A stretch of 64,000 nt of DNA from Neobacillus massiliamazoniensis (GCF_001048695.1 NZ_CVRB01000004.1:1-64000), one strand, 5' to 3'; counted from the stretch's first letter, positions 1-8,861 are shown. Translations and numbers: made by a program. Notes: generated by a model from the letters alone, not told the origin.

Positions 1-328
<328 letters not shown>

Positions 329-472
329 AGTTGATTTAGCTCGAAATTTACGTTGGCTTCACTTCATTAAATGAAGTGAATAATTATTGTTTGTTGACGT
401 TTTTGTTTGTTTAGTTTTCAAAGAACAATGTTTATTTTTGCAAAATTCACAAAAATAATAACAACATTAATT
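329..472 (-). other. rrn operon transcribed leader
   Basis: This is transcribed DNA between the rrn promoters and the mature 16S 5' end. It carries the typical Bacillus leader segment TTCTTTGAAAACTAAACAAA (about 407-426) and a perfect ACTTCATT/AATGAAGT hairpin at about 361-377. It probably holds antitermination and 16S processing signals, as in other bacilli; those roles are inferred from the family, not shown here. Confidence 0.7.
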
Positions 473-501
473 ATATTACTATATTAACTTCATTATGTCA
501 A
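473..501 (-). promoter_or_regulatory. rrn promoter P2 (sigma-A)
   Basis: On the minus strand there is a perfect -35 TTGACA (501-496), a 17-nt spacer and a -10 TAATAT (478-473), pointed at the 16S gene. It is the closer of two tandem promoters. Confidence 0.85.
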
Positions 502-566
502 CCTCTCGAAATATCATTTATTAATCTATCATTTTAAAATGTTATTTCGCAGCAGCGACAATGACT

Positions 567-595
567 ATCATACTACCCTGTAATCATAAAGTCAA
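567..595 (-). promoter_or_regulatory. rrn promoter P1 (sigma-A)
   Basis: On the minus strand a -35 TTGACT (595-590), a 17-nt spacer and a -10 TATGAT (572-567) lie 94 bp upstream of P2. Tandem promoters of this kind are normal for Bacillus rrn operons. Confidence 0.8.
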
Positions 596-736
596 CTACC
601 AAATTTCATTTTTTTAATTAAAAAACTTGTGATTTAGATACATATTATTTTTCAAACTTTGAAACAGTATTATTTATTTTTCAAATGGAAAAAATACTTT
701 AGTAATATGTATCTATTTTAAAGGAGATGATTTTTC

Positions 737-868
737 ATGTTGTTTTACCAATTTAAAAAGGAAGATTTCAAAGATGTATTTTTACCAAATGAGCAAGATC
801 GCTTAAAAAATCAAGATGATCTATTACCTGAATTCGACGAAATCGGCACCCCGCTTAATGATATTTAA
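737..868 (+). CDS. small hypothetical protein (43 aa)
   Basis: This short gene encodes a 43-residue acidic peptide beginning MLFYQFKKEDFKDVF. It has a strong ribosome binding site, AAGGAGATGA at 721-730, six bases before the ATG, and reads in frame to a TAA. It has no membrane segment or signal peptide and I recognise no family. It is divergent from the rrn operon and its promoter would lie in the AT-rich 600-720 region. The clean ribosome binding site and natural Bacillus codon use support a real gene; no function can be assigned. Confidence 0.6.
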   Translation: MLFYQFKKEDFKDVFLPNEQDRLKNQDDLLPEFDEIGTPLNDI

Positions 869-939
869 ATACCTAGAAAAATAGTATGCTCCATGAGATC
901 ATTGAAAAATCTAATAATACTTTCTACGTGGACAGGTTT

Positions 940-1160
940 CTCTTTCCGGCCCCTATTTGTTCACGTAGAACACTTTTACCTCGATGATATCCTCCATCCG
1001 GAACCTTTTCGTTCACGTAGACCCATCCGACATCTTTTCGTTCACGTAGCCCCTTCTTACGTCGACAATATCTTCCATCCGACATCTTTTCGTTCACGTA
1101 GCACTCTTCTACGTCGACAATATCCTCCTTCCTACAACTTTTCGTTCACTTAGCACCCCC
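940..1160. repeat. 52-bp tandem repeat array (array 1)
   Basis: The motif GTTCACGTAG or a one-base variant recurs at 959, 1011, 1040, 1092 and 1144. Spacings are 52, 29, 52 and 52 bp, and surrounding blocks such as CATCCGACATCTTTTC also repeat. One unit is internally shortened by 23 bp. The array is intergenic. It resembles the 51-52 bp arrays near 9.5 and 54 kb in period and in its CACGTA/TACGTG content. A long open frame through it is a by-product of the repetition and is not called as a gene. Confidence 0.75.
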
Positions 1161-1202
1161 ACCTATGTCATCGGTTTCCTCTCCTACGAGCCCTTTGAAT
1201 GC

Positions 1203-1256
1203 AAAAGGCTGACAAACAAAAGAAAGTTAAAGTAAAGCCCTTTTGTTAGTCAGCCT
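1203..1256 (-). terminator. terminator of the methyltransferase gene
   Basis: On the minus strand AGGCTGAC..AAAAG and CTTTTG..GTCAGCCT form a long stem followed by TTTTGC. It lies just after the stop codon of the methyltransferase gene at 1266. Confidence 0.75.
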
Positions 1257-1265
1257 CTTCTTATA

Positions 1266-2036
1266 TTATTTTTTAATCGCTCTTAAAACTATTGCTTCTC
1301 CTTGAAAGGAAATAACTTCGTCTTTTTCAATTATAATTCTAAATTTATCTTTTACTTTTTGGGTGCTATTTAGAATCAATTGAGTCAATTTTCCTTTATC
1401 TATCTCAGATAAATCCATGCGGTTACACCATGATTCAAATTGAAACGTCTTTTCAAACCGATGCCACTCGGTAATTTCAAACCCGTACTGCTCTAACATT
1501 CGGATCCATTCTGTTTTTTTCCATGCCCGAAAATGACTATAATCTCTTAATTTTTCAATCGTATTATAAAATTGATCGAAATCATCATCTTCCGGTACAA
1601 CATTATCATCAAGCAGAAATTGGCCATTAGGCTTAAGGACTCTATAAACTTCTGAGATAAAGCTAGCGACGTTTGGAAAATGGTGAGGAGCAATCCGGCA
1701 GGTTACGATATCAAATTCTTCAACCGAAAAAGGTAGATTTTCAGCATCAGCTTTTATAAAATCAACATTTTGAACACCATTTTGCCGAATGAATCTTTCA
1801 GCTGCTGTTAGCATTTCTTCCGTCAAATCAACGGCGGTCACTTTTTTTACGAAAGGTGCAAAGGCATTAGCAGTATGTCCCCCTCCAGTTGCAACATCCA
1901 GTAATGTTTCCTCGCCATTCGTTACAGCTATTTCTAACATTTTTTGCAAATCTTTACCTTTTTTATGAATGGTGCTACTAACATACTTCTCTGCACTTTT
2001 TCCAAATTGCTGTTGGACGTCTTTTTTAATATCCAT
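1266..2036 (-). CDS. class I SAM-dependent methyltransferase
   Basis: A 256-residue soluble methyltransferase of the UbiE/Methyltransf_11 type. Motif I, LLDVATGGGH, sits at about residues 45-54, the acidic end of beta-2 (VTAVDLTEEML) at 67-77, and the post-I segment FDIVTCRIAPHHFPN further on, as expected for a Rossmann-like fold binding S-adenosylmethionine. The substrate cannot be read from the sequence; similar Bacillus proteins are annotated only as generic methyltransferases. The ATG follows a GGGGGTGAT ribosome binding site. The gene stands alone, with its own terminator downstream. Confidence 0.85.
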   Translation of the reverse strand: MDIKKDVQQQFGKSAEKYVSSTIHKKGKDLQKMLEIAVTNGEETLLDVATGGGHTANAFAPFVKKVTAVDLTEEMLTAAERFIRQNGVQNVDFIKADAENLPFSVEEFDIVTCRIAPHHFPNVASFISEVYRVLKPNGQFLLDDNVVPEDDDFDQFYNTIEKLRDYSHFRAWKKTEWIRMLEQYGFEITEWHRFEKTFQFESWCNRMDLSEIDKGKLTQLILNSTQKVKDKFRIIIEKDEVISFQGEAIVLRAIKK

Positions 2037-2131
2037 TCTTTATCACCCCCGTAACTTATTGTAATTCCACTCTAAAACAGAATTACCTTAAAGAAAATTA
2101 CAGGTTCATTATAAATATTGATAAGAAAAAA

Positions 2132-2887
2132 TTATAAAGAGGTCTCGAGTAAAACTGGACAATGGTCACTGCCCATTACATGTGAGTGAATTTGGGCATT
2201 ATTTAGCCGACTAAGCAATGTTTCTGAAACAATAAAGTAATCAATCCGCCATCCGATATTTCGTTCTCGAACCTTCATCATATAGGACCACCATGTATAG
2301 GCCCCCTCCTGATTTGGATAAAAATGACGATAACTATCCACAAACCTAGACTCTAATAATGTGGTCATTTTCCCCCGTTCTTCATCCGTAAATCCGGAAT
2401 TCCCAATATTTGATTTGGCATTTTTTAAATCAATTTCTTGATGAGCGACATTCAAATCTCCGCAAAGAATGACTGGTTTTACAAGATCCAATTCTTTTAA
2501 GTGAAGGAGTATTCGATCCTCCCATTTCAAACGAAGTCCGAGTCTTGCTAAATCTCTTTGGGAATTAGGAGTATAAACATTGACAAGGAAAAAATCGTCA
2601 AATTCTAATGTGAGGATTCTGCCTTCATCTTCCGATTCGTCAGAACCTAATCCGTAACGAACAGAAAGTGGCTGTTTTTTTGTAAATACCGCAGTGCCGG
2701 AATATCCTTTCTTTATTGCATAGTTCCAATATTGGTAGTAGCCCTCTAATTCCAGATTAATTTGCCCTTCTTGCAATTTTGTTTCCTGTACACAAAATAT
2801 ATCGGCATTCACTTCATGAAAATATTCCATAAAACCTTTTTTGACACAAGCCCGCAGGCCATTTACATTCCAAGAGACTAGTTTCAT
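2132..2887 (-). CDS. exoA: exodeoxyribonuclease III / AP endonuclease
   Basis: A 251-residue enzyme of the ExoIII/APE1 family that cuts DNA 5' to abasic sites and removes 3' blocking groups in base excision repair. The N-terminal MKLVSWNVNGLRA, the metal-binding glutamate in CVQETKLQE, the DLNVAH asparagine/aspartate motif and the C-terminal GSDHCPV histidine are all present. I place the start at MKLVSW, 24 bases inside the longest frame, because GGGAGAAGGA lies properly upstream and family members begin there. Length matches Bacillus ExoA (about 252). It is probably monocistronic. Confidence 0.94.
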   Translation of the reverse strand: MKLVSWNVNGLRACVKKGFMEYFHEVNADIFCVQETKLQEGQINLELEGYYQYWNYAIKKGYSGTAVFTKKQPLSVRYGLGSDESEDEGRILTLEFDDFFLVNVYTPNSQRDLARLGLRLKWEDRILLHLKELDLVKPVILCGDLNVAHQEIDLKNAKSNIGNSGFTDEERGKMTTLLESRFVDSYRHFYPNQEGAYTWWSYMMKVRERNIGWRIDYFIVSETLLSRLNNAQIHSHVMGSDHCPVLLETSL

Positions 2888-2946
2888 ATTAAATTGTTCC
2901 TTCTCCCTCATTCATTCATTATTTATCTAATAAATTATACACGAAA

Positions 2947-3043
2947 AAAAGAAGCTGACTCAAAACAAAGTGTCCAACCTCATTATTCACAATATCCATT
3001 GAAAATGATGAGGTGGCCGATCCTTTTTGAAACAGCCTCTTTG
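2947..3043. repeat. imperfect inverted repeat, terminator-like
   Basis: AAGAAGCTGACTCAAAA at the left and TTTTTGAAACAGCCTCTTT at the right are imperfect inverted copies. An inner pair, CCTCATTATT with AATGATGAGG, continues the stem. It follows the deacetylase stop codon (minus strand) and could act as its terminator. In style it matches the TGTCCCAAAA-type elements elsewhere in the window. Confidence 0.55.
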
Positions 3044-3053
3044 ATAGATTATT

Positions 3054-3812
3054 TTATTTAGCGAATAATTCTGACACAGGGACAATTTTAATATTTCGTT
3101 TTTTAAATTCTTCTAAAGATTGAAAAATCCCTAAAGAACATACTCTTCCGTTAATTCCGACGTGACCGATTGCAATACCCTGGCCCTTTATTTCTGTTAT
3201 CTTTGCAAGTCTTAACATATTTTTCTGAACCCCTGATAAGGAAGAGATATCATCTAAGAATACATCTCTTTTAAGAATAGGTACTTTAAGCTCCTGTGCA
3301 ATTTCCGGAAATTTTGAGTTAGAGCTTGTTCCACTGTCGATTATATACAAATTTCTTTCCTTTGCGACTTCAACGATAGCTCTAACGATTTCCTCATTTT
3401 CAACTGCAAGTGATCCCATATGGTTATTAAGTCCAACTGCATATGGAACAGTGGCAATTGCTTCTTCGACACGTTCCTTCACTTCTTTTGGAGAAAGGTC
3501 CACTGTGATCGGTTTCGGACCAAGCCAAGATCTTTTTCCTCTTTTTGGCTCCATCGGTAAGTGAATCATCACTTCAAAACCATTTTTATGCGCCCAAATA
3601 GCATGCTCTTTTGATTTTTCGGTATACGGCATCACCGCAGCAGTAATAGGAATCTTCCCTTCTAAAAATTCTCTTACACCGCCGTTCCCTCCTCCGAAGT
3701 CATCAATGATGATAGCGGCTTTTAATTCTCTAGTGTCTGGATTTTCTGCAAATGCTTGAAAAGGGATGAAAAAGCAGAGAAGGAGAACCAAAGATTGAGT
3801 AAAATATTTCAT
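3054..3812 (-). CDS. divergent polysaccharide deacetylase, YibQ family
   Basis: A 252-residue secreted protein with a signal peptide (residues 1-22, hydrophobic core LVLLLCFFIPFQAFA, likely cleavage after AFA). The mature part follows the YibQ/divergent deacetylase pattern: AAIIIDDFGGGN with the metal-site aspartates, MIHLPMEP, LNNHMGS and a terminal AIGHVGIN block. The family has a NodB-like fold and presumably acts on cell-wall polysaccharide, but substrates are not established. The start chosen is MKYFTQ, preceded by GGGGGGC; the longer frame adds ten residues without signal character. Confidence 0.82.
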   Translation of the reverse strand: MKYFTQSLVLLLCFFIPFQAFAENPDTRELKAAIIIDDFGGGNGGVREFLEGKIPITAAVMPYTEKSKEHAIWAHKNGFEVMIHLPMEPKRGKRSWLGPKPITVDLSPKEVKERVEEAIATVPYAVGLNNHMGSLAVENEEIVRAIVEVAKERNLYIIDSGTSSNSKFPEIAQELKVPILKRDVFLDDISSLSGVQKNMLRLAKITEIKGQGIAIGHVGINGRVCSLGIFQSLEEFKKRNIKIVPVSELFAK

Positions 3813-3881
3813 AATGCCCCCCGAGATAATATGTCTATACATAACTTTCCCTATGGGGGTATTTTCATTCGAAAAAAAAAA

Positions 3882-3900
3882 GAGAGCAATAAATGCTCTC
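3882..3900 (-). terminator. ppiB: terminator of ppiB
   Basis: GAGAGCA and TGCTCTC form a perfect 7-bp stem with a 5-nt loop. On the minus strand it is followed by a long T run (the A run at 3872-3881 on the plus strand), directly after the ppiB stop. Confidence 0.85.
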
Positions 3901-3908
3901 CCGATTCC

Positions 3909-4349
3909 TTATTCTACATCAAACACTTTAACTTCTGTCATTATATCGCCATTACGCATCCCTACTGCCGTCTCTAAGCCGGATGTCACTTGGCCAAAAA
4001 CCGTATGAACACCGTTTAGGTGTGGCTGTGCTTCATGAACGATAAAAAATTGGCTTCCGCCAGTGTCTTTACCAGCATGTGCCATTGAAAGGGCACCTGG
4101 AATATGCCGATGAGGATTTCCAACAGTTTCACATTTAATCGTGTAACCTGGGCCACCGTTACCAATGCCGTTTGGGCATCCTCCTTGGCTTACAAATCCA
4201 GGAATGACACGATGAAAGGTTAATCCATTATAAAATCCTTCATTAGCTAATTTCTCAAAATTTGCAACCGTACCAGGTGCTTCATTTGGAAATAAATCAA
4301 ATTCGATTTTTTCGCCGTTTTCCATTAACATGTATCCTTTTTTTGCCAT
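3909..4349 (-). CDS. ppiB: peptidyl-prolyl cis-trans isomerase B (cyclophilin)
   Basis: A 146-residue cytoplasmic cyclophilin that catalyses cis-trans isomerisation of proline peptide bonds and assists folding. Signature segments are present in order: [34 protein letters not shown] with the catalytic arginine, [15 protein letters not shown] and [11 protein letters not shown]. Length is close to Bacillus PpiB (143). There is no signal peptide. The ATG is preceded by AAGGAGTGATT. It has its own terminator, so it is probably a single-gene unit. Confidence 0.95.
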   Translation of the reverse strand: MAKKGYMLMENGEKIEFDLFPNEAPGTVANFEKLANEGFYNGLTFHRVIPGFVSQGGCPNGIGNGGPGYTIKCETVGNPHRHIPGALSMAHAGKDTGGSQFFIVHEAQPHLNGVHTVFGQVTSGLETAVGMRNGDIMTEVKVFDVE

Positions 4350-4477
4350 TTAAAATCACTCCTTATGTAAAAAATCATTTTTATCATACACTTTTCAAGA
4401 AAGAAAGGAAAGCTGGAATACACAATTTCGCATTATTGTCATTCTATTATTTTCAAGAATGTGGTAAGATAACTTTA

Positions 4478-4596
4478 CCCCTTCCGAACATTTCGCTTGT
4501 TGCGGGACACTTAACCACTGTACGGACGGAAGGGGCTGATGACACATTATGTGCACATCACTTAAGCCGAGATGGTAAAATCTCGGCATTTGTTTT
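4478..4596 (+). ncRNA. candidate small structured RNA
   Basis: Between two minus-strand genes, the plus strand can fold into three consecutive hairpins. The first is CCCCTTCCG (4478-4486) with CGGAAGGGG (4527-4535), 9 perfect base pairs. The second is GATG/CATC (4538-4559) with an inner CACA/TGTG. The third is a terminator-like GCCGAGAT/ATCTCGGC (4566-4587) followed by ATTTGTTTT. I do not recognise it as a known riboswitch or RNA family and see no clear promoter. On the opposite strand the same DNA would be a structured ppiB leader. Confidence 0.4.
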
Positions 4597-5044
4597 ATCG
4601 TCTTGGATTTGTCCAAAGATAAATTCTATAAATAATGGTTAAAAAAACTAAATAACCAAAAAAAGAATATAGGTGTTTCCAATCATTTGAATGGATAAAC
4701 AGTCCGCATGCTTCCGCTAATCGTTCTAAAATAGGTGCAAGCAGGCTTAAAAATAGAATCAACCCTAGTCTCCCCCATTTATTGACTACTGACATCAATC
4801 GAAGAAAAATAAAAACAAAAATAGGTAGAACAACAAGCGAAAATCCAATATTAATGGAAAATAAATGCGGAAACGGCCGGATTGGAAAATAATATAGATC
4901 TTTACTAACGAAATAATGATCGACAATCGTCCCAAAGAAAGCTGCTAGCATCATGGCCGGCAGATAGGATCTAATCCAGAATAGAAATCGCCTTTTTGGC
5001 AAGGGCGGCAAGCTCGAGCCGTTCAAGTGTTTTGCAGTATTCAT
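4595..5044 (-). CDS. CBO0543-type integral membrane protein
   Basis: A 149-residue hydrophobic protein with about four transmembrane helices, alternating hydrophobic stretches and short loops such as YYFPIRPFPH and RLAEACG. It resembles the CBO0543 family of small membrane proteins, which has no known function. It begins inside the end of the upstream DUF2515 gene (74-bp overlap in another frame), with GGGGAGAT a suitable distance before the ATG. The overlap suggests translational coupling. The family call is from general resemblance and is tentative. Confidence 0.7.
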   Translation of the reverse strand: MNTAKHLNGSSLPPLPKRRFLFWIRSYLPAMMLAAFFGTIVDHYFVSKDLYYFPIRPFPHLFSINIGFSLVVLPIFVFIFLRLMSVVNKWGRLGLILFLSLLAPILERLAEACGLFIHSNDWKHLYSFFGYLVFLTIIYRIYLWTNPRR

Positions 5045-6023
5045 TTTTTATCTCCCCATTATAAGATTCTTGATCATCTTTCAAATAATCCGCGATCTGC
5101 CAATCCTCAAACCAATCACCTTTTTCAGCCTCCCTATGGGTAACATTTTTCCAGACATTTTCAAGGCTGGGGCTATATAGCTTTCGCGCCCCCTTTCGTA
5201 ACTGACACGATTTTAACCGCAGCTGATATGAAAATCCAGGAATCCCCTCGTTTACATTGTTAAAAATATGCGGCCAATAATCTTTTCTTGAGCCTGTATG
5301 AGGATGTTGAAATGCCCATTGATAAACGTCGTTTAAAAAATCCCTTTCTTTAAATAAAATAGAATACAATCTCTTTCCTAGAAGAATTCGTTCGTTTAGT
5401 GACCCAAATTGTTGAAGTGTTTGACCAGCGAGTTTCTTATTTCCATAGGGAAAGAGGATCTGGTTAAAAGAAAACAATTCATGCAATTTAAATTCGAAGG
5501 TATCTAATACTTCTTTTTTATATTGGGGATTCTGAATCACCCTTTTTTCTAAATAGCTTTGTTCATTGATCACAAGCCCCATTGTCAGTACATAAGTGTC
5601 ATGGCTCTTCCAAAAATTATTCCAGATGGTTTCCATGAAGGTTGAAATATTTAAATAGGGAAAGAGATGAAAAAAAGGTTTGTTCCATTTTAAGCTTTCC
5701 TGATACAGCAAAAATTGTGGAAAGGCATCCTGGAAAATAAGCCAATTCCCCCTTTCTAAAAAGGCAAAAAACGTATCCCTTTCTTTTTTCGAAAGCAGCC
5801 TTGTCAGAAATTCACCTTTTAAATCCGTCATATTCCAACCGCCATTCCTTGATACCATATGCCCTAAAAATGCCCAATGAATTTCAGGTTGCTGTTTATA
5901 AAAGTCAAGATATGCCTTCGTTCGCGTGACATTATTGAGATTATGCTCCGCTGTTGTACTACGAATTTGTTTTAACAACTTTCTTTCAACAATCGGTAAG
6001 CTCTCCTCATTAAGAGATGTCAC
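4971..6023 (-). CDS. DUF2515 family protein (YppC-like)
   Basis: A soluble protein of at least 350 residues with the DUF2515 pattern: TRTKAYLDFYKQQPEIHWAF, HMVSRNGGWNM near the N-terminus and WEDWQIADYL-like sequence near the end. Function is unknown; Bacillus subtilis YppC is the usual relative. The annotated start is a GTG with no obvious ribosome binding site. The frame stays open upstream to a stop near 6120, and the only good Shine-Dalgarno-like sequence, AGGGAGG at about 6114-6120, precedes an ATT codon at 6110. The true N-terminus may therefore be up to 29 residues longer. It overlaps the downstream membrane-protein gene. Confidence 0.75.
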   Translation of the reverse strand: MTSLNEESLPIVERKLLKQIRSTTAEHNLNNVTRTKAYLDFYKQQPEIHWAFLGHMVSRNGGWNMTDLKGEFLTRLLSKKERDTFFAFLERGNWLIFQDAFPQFLLYQESLKWNKPFFHLFPYLNISTFMETIWNNFWKSHDTYVLTMGLVINEQSYLEKRVIQNPQYKKEVLDTFEFKLHELFSFNQILFPYGNKKLAGQTLQQFGSLNERILLGKRLYSILFKERDFLNDVYQWAFQHPHTGSRKDYWPHIFNNVNEGIPGFSYQLRLKSCQLRKGARKLYSPSLENVWKNVTHREAEKGDWFEDWQIADYLKDDQESYNGEIKNEYCKTLERLELAALAKKAISILD

Positions 6024-6195
6024 GTAGGATATTTTACTTTTCTTTTTTAATTCGTCTTTTATTTTTTCAAGGGGTGATTTTTCTCGATTTCTAACGAAAA
6101 AAATGGCAATTAACCTCCCTTACGCATTCTCTTTCCATAAAAGAAATATGTATAGTTGAGAACGATTATTTTAGGGAGAGGAATGAGGTTATTAC

Positions 6196-8064
6196 ATGAT
6201 CAATACAAATAAAGGCATCGACTGGCTTATTGGAAAACTTAGAAAGGATCAATCTCCCGACGGCTCATGGTCTTATCCGTTTGAAACAGGACTATCAACA
6301 GATACTTATATGATCATTTTATTGCGGACAATGGAATTACATGATGAAGAATTAATCCGTATGCTTACAGAAAGAATCCTAAGCAGACAGGAGAAAAACG
6401 GGGCCTGGAAGCTTTATTATGATGAAGGGGATGGCAATCTCACCGCCACAATCGAGTGTTATTACGCCCTGCTTTATTCGGGCTACTACCCCAAGGAGGA
6501 TAAAAGATTATTGGCGGCTAAAAAATTCATTTTAGCAAAAGGTGGGATTAAAGAAGCAGGTATTTATTCGAAAGTATTTCTTGCCATAACTGGACAATAT
6601 AAATGGCCTGCCTTTTCACCGCTTCCAATTGAACTGATTCTCCTGCCACTTCAATTCCCCATTAATTTCTATTCTTTCTCTGTATTCGGTAGAGCTAATA
6701 TTGCACCGATTCTGATTCTTTTCGATAAAAAATTCTCCATTCAGACAAAGAAAAGTCCAGACCTTTCAGATTTGTATATTCACAGTGATCAAGATGAAGG
6801 ATGGGGTTATTCGTCCCATGAACGCAATTTGTTTGATTCCATCGAAGAAGGTGTAAAAAATTTACTAGGTTTACCTGATGAGCTCCATCGTTTGGCAATT
6901 GAAAGAGCAAAAAACTATATGCTTAACCATATTGAACCAGACGGAACCTTATACAGTTATTTCAGTTCAACACATTTAATGATTTTTGCACTGCTCTCGC
7001 TGGGATATAAGAAAAATGATCCTATTATCATTAAGGCGGTAAATGGCATAAAATCGATGAAATTCGAAATTAATGGGAAGCCCCATATGCAATATACGAC
7101 AGCAACTGTTTGGAATACATCACTTATTGGCTATGCCTTGCAGGCAGCTGGTGTTTCACCAAACGATCCGATGGTTCAAAGGGCGAATAGATACTTGTTT
7201 ACAAGGCAGCACCAAAAATTCGGAGATTGGGTAATTCATAATCCCAATAGTTTACCAGGGGGCTGGGGATTTTCTAATGTGAATACCATTAATCCTGATG
7301 TGGATGATACAACGGCCTCACTCAGGTCTATTTCAAGAATCTCTGCACAGAATCGCCAAGCATGGGACAGCGGCATCAACTGGATAATGTCGATGCAAAA
7401 TGACGACGACGGCTGGCCGGCATTTGAAAAGAATACAAATTCAAAATTAGTCGAATGGTTGCCGCTTGAAAAAAGTGAGTTCTTTCTTCTTGATCCCTCT
7501 TGTGCAGACCTAACAGGAAGGACACTTGAGTTTCTAGGAAATTATACGAATCTATCACGCAATCATGAAGTGTTTAGAAAAGGAGTCCGCTGGCTATTGA
7601 ATAATCAAGAAAAAGATGGCTCGTGGTATGGAAGATGGGGCATTTGCTATATTTATGGAACTTGGGCTGCACTTACGGGATTAATGGCAGCTGGAATTTC
7701 TGCAGGACATCCATCTGTTAAAAAAGGAGTGAAATGGCTTCACAGTATCCAAAACGAAGATGGTGGCTGGGGTGAATCATGTAAGAGTGATGATAAAAAA
7801 GAGTATGTTCCCCTTGGTGCAAGTACTTTACCCCACACCTCATGGGCACTTGACGCCTTAATAACCGTTACTGATCAACCGACAAAGGAAATTCATAAAG
7901 GAATCACCTACTTGCTTGCCGCTTTAAAAAAGGAAGACTGGACCACGGACTACCCAAAAGGGCAGGGAATGGCGGGAGCCTTTTATATCCATTATCACAG
8001 CTACCGCTATATATTTCCGCTGATCGCCTTATCGCACTATCAAAAGAAATTTGCAGGTGCATAA
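6196..8064 (+). CDS. sqhC: squalene-hopene / sporulene-type terpene cyclase
   Basis: A 622-residue class II triterpene cyclase. The catalytic DVDD acid motif lies at residues 368-371, and QW-type repeats are visible at residues 19-27 (QSPDGSWSY), 65-71 (QEKNGAW) and in the C-terminal half (NQEKDGSWYG and IQNEDGGWGE). The enzyme protonates an isoprenoid and cyclises it to hopene or, in B. subtilis, to sporulene from a C35 precursor; length matches SqhC (632). It would be a peripheral membrane protein. The start has GAGAGGAATGAGGT upstream. It faces the Mug gene and shares a bidirectional terminator with it. Which substrate it uses cannot be told from sequence. Confidence 0.93.
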   Translation: MINTNKGIDWLIGKLRKDQSPDGSWSYPFETGLSTDTYMIILLRTMELHDEELIRMLTERILSRQEKNGAWKLYYDEGDGNLTATIECYYALLYSGYYPKEDKRLLAAKKFILAKGGIKEAGIYSKVFLAITGQYKWPAFSPLPIELILLPLQFPINFYSFSVFGRANIAPILILFDKKFSIQTKKSPDLSDLYIHSDQDEGWGYSSHERNLFDSIEEGVKNLLGLPDELHRLAIERAKNYMLNHIEPDGTLYSYFSSTHLMIFALLSLGYKKNDPIIIKAVNGIKSMKFEINGKPHMQYTTATVWNTSLIGYALQAAGVSPNDPMVQRANRYLFTRQHQKFGDWVIHNPNSLPGGWGFSNVNTINPDVDDTTASLRSISRISAQNRQAWDSGINWIMSMQNDDDGWPAFEKNTNSKLVEWLPLEKSEFFLLDPSCADLTGRTLEFLGNYTNLSRNHEVFRKGVRWLLNNQEKDGSWYGRWGICYIYGTWAALTGLMAAGISAGHPSVKKGVKWLHSIQNEDGGWGESCKSDDKKEYVPLGASTLPHTSWALDALITVTDQPTKEIHKGITYLLAALKKEDWTTDYPKGQGMAGAFYIHYHSYRYIFPLIALSHYQKKFAGA

Positions 8065-8073
8065 TTGGAAAAC

Positions 8074-8097
8074 ATCGACGGCCAATGCTCCGTCGAT
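8074..8097. terminator. bidirectional terminator between cyclase and mug
   Basis: ATCGACGG and CCGTCGAT form a perfect 8-bp stem with an 8-nt loop. A T run follows on the plus strand and AAAA precedes it, so it can serve both convergent genes. Confidence 0.9.
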
Positions 8098-8101
8098 TTT
8101 T

Positions 8102-8611
8102 TTATTCAGCTATTAAGTCTGCAAGCTGCTTATAAATATCCACAATCTCATCCACTTTCATCCTGACTAGCCCACTTGATGATGGCGCAACAAAATCGAT
8201 GGTGTCAGGCACCACTGATTTTATTTGCCGCCCCCACGGAATCGACGACTTTAGCCCGCTATATTCTTGATAGACTCCTTTCCCCACAAAACAAACTACC
8301 ATAGGTTTAAAATGTTCGATTTTTCGCTTTAATCTTTCTCTTCCCTCTTTATATTCTACCTTAGTAATTTCATCAGCTGCCCTTGTTGGTCTTTCCACGA
8401 TATTAGTAAAGCCAAAACCGAACTCGAGCAACTGAAAATCTTCAACCGCTTCATATTTTCGCGACGTTAGCCCCGATTCAAATAAAATTTTCCAAAACCG
8501 ATTGTTGGGATTAGCATAATGGTGCCCTACTTCGGCTGAGCGAATACTTGGATTAAAGCCTACAAACAACACCTTTAAACCTTCTTTTAAATGGTCACTG
8601 ATAGGTTTCAT
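8102..8611 (-). CDS. G/U mismatch-specific uracil-DNA glycosylase (Mug type)
   Basis: A 169-residue member of the uracil-DNA glycosylase superfamily, Mug/TDG branch. It has the active-site block VLFVGFNPSIRSA at about residues 14-26, followed by HHYANPNNRFWKIL, and the second motif APSSSGLVR near the C-terminus. Such enzymes remove uracil or thymine opposite guanine in base excision repair. The ATG is preceded by AAGGAGAAATTTC. It is monocistronic and convergent with the cyclase gene. Confidence 0.88.
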   Translation of the reverse strand: MKPISDHLKEGLKVLFVGFNPSIRSAEVGHHYANPNNRFWKILFESGLTSRKYEAVEDFQLLEFGFGFTNIVERPTRAADEITKVEYKEGRERLKRKIEHFKPMVVCFVGKGVYQEYSGLKSSIPWGRQIKSVVPDTIDFVAPSSSGLVRMKVDEIVDIYKQLADLIAE

Positions 8612-8861
8612 GAAATTTCTCCTTTAGATTAATATTCATTTAGTTTTTCCTTATTTAGCAAAGAGTCATCAGTTTCCCAGCCTCACATCGTCTTCAGCCG
8701 GTAAAATGTTCACTTTTTCTTACTCCTGTTTCAAGGAAAATCCGTTTTACTTGATGATAACAAGTTTTTCTGACAAGAAAATAGAGTAAATATAAATTTA
8801 TACCTATCTAAAAAATATCTCAACACCACTTAATGGAGTCATCATTGCTTCATAATAAAAT
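8612..8861. other. intergenic region, no feature seen
   Basis: About 250 bp of AT-rich DNA upstream of the mug gene and downstream of the cwlJ terminator. It probably contains the mug promoter; I see no gene, repeat or RNA-like structure in it. Confidence 0.5.

Noticed and set aside
893-1153. 86-codon open frame near the left end
   Set aside because: It is a translation of the 52-bp tandem repeat; no ribosome binding site and highly repetitive product.
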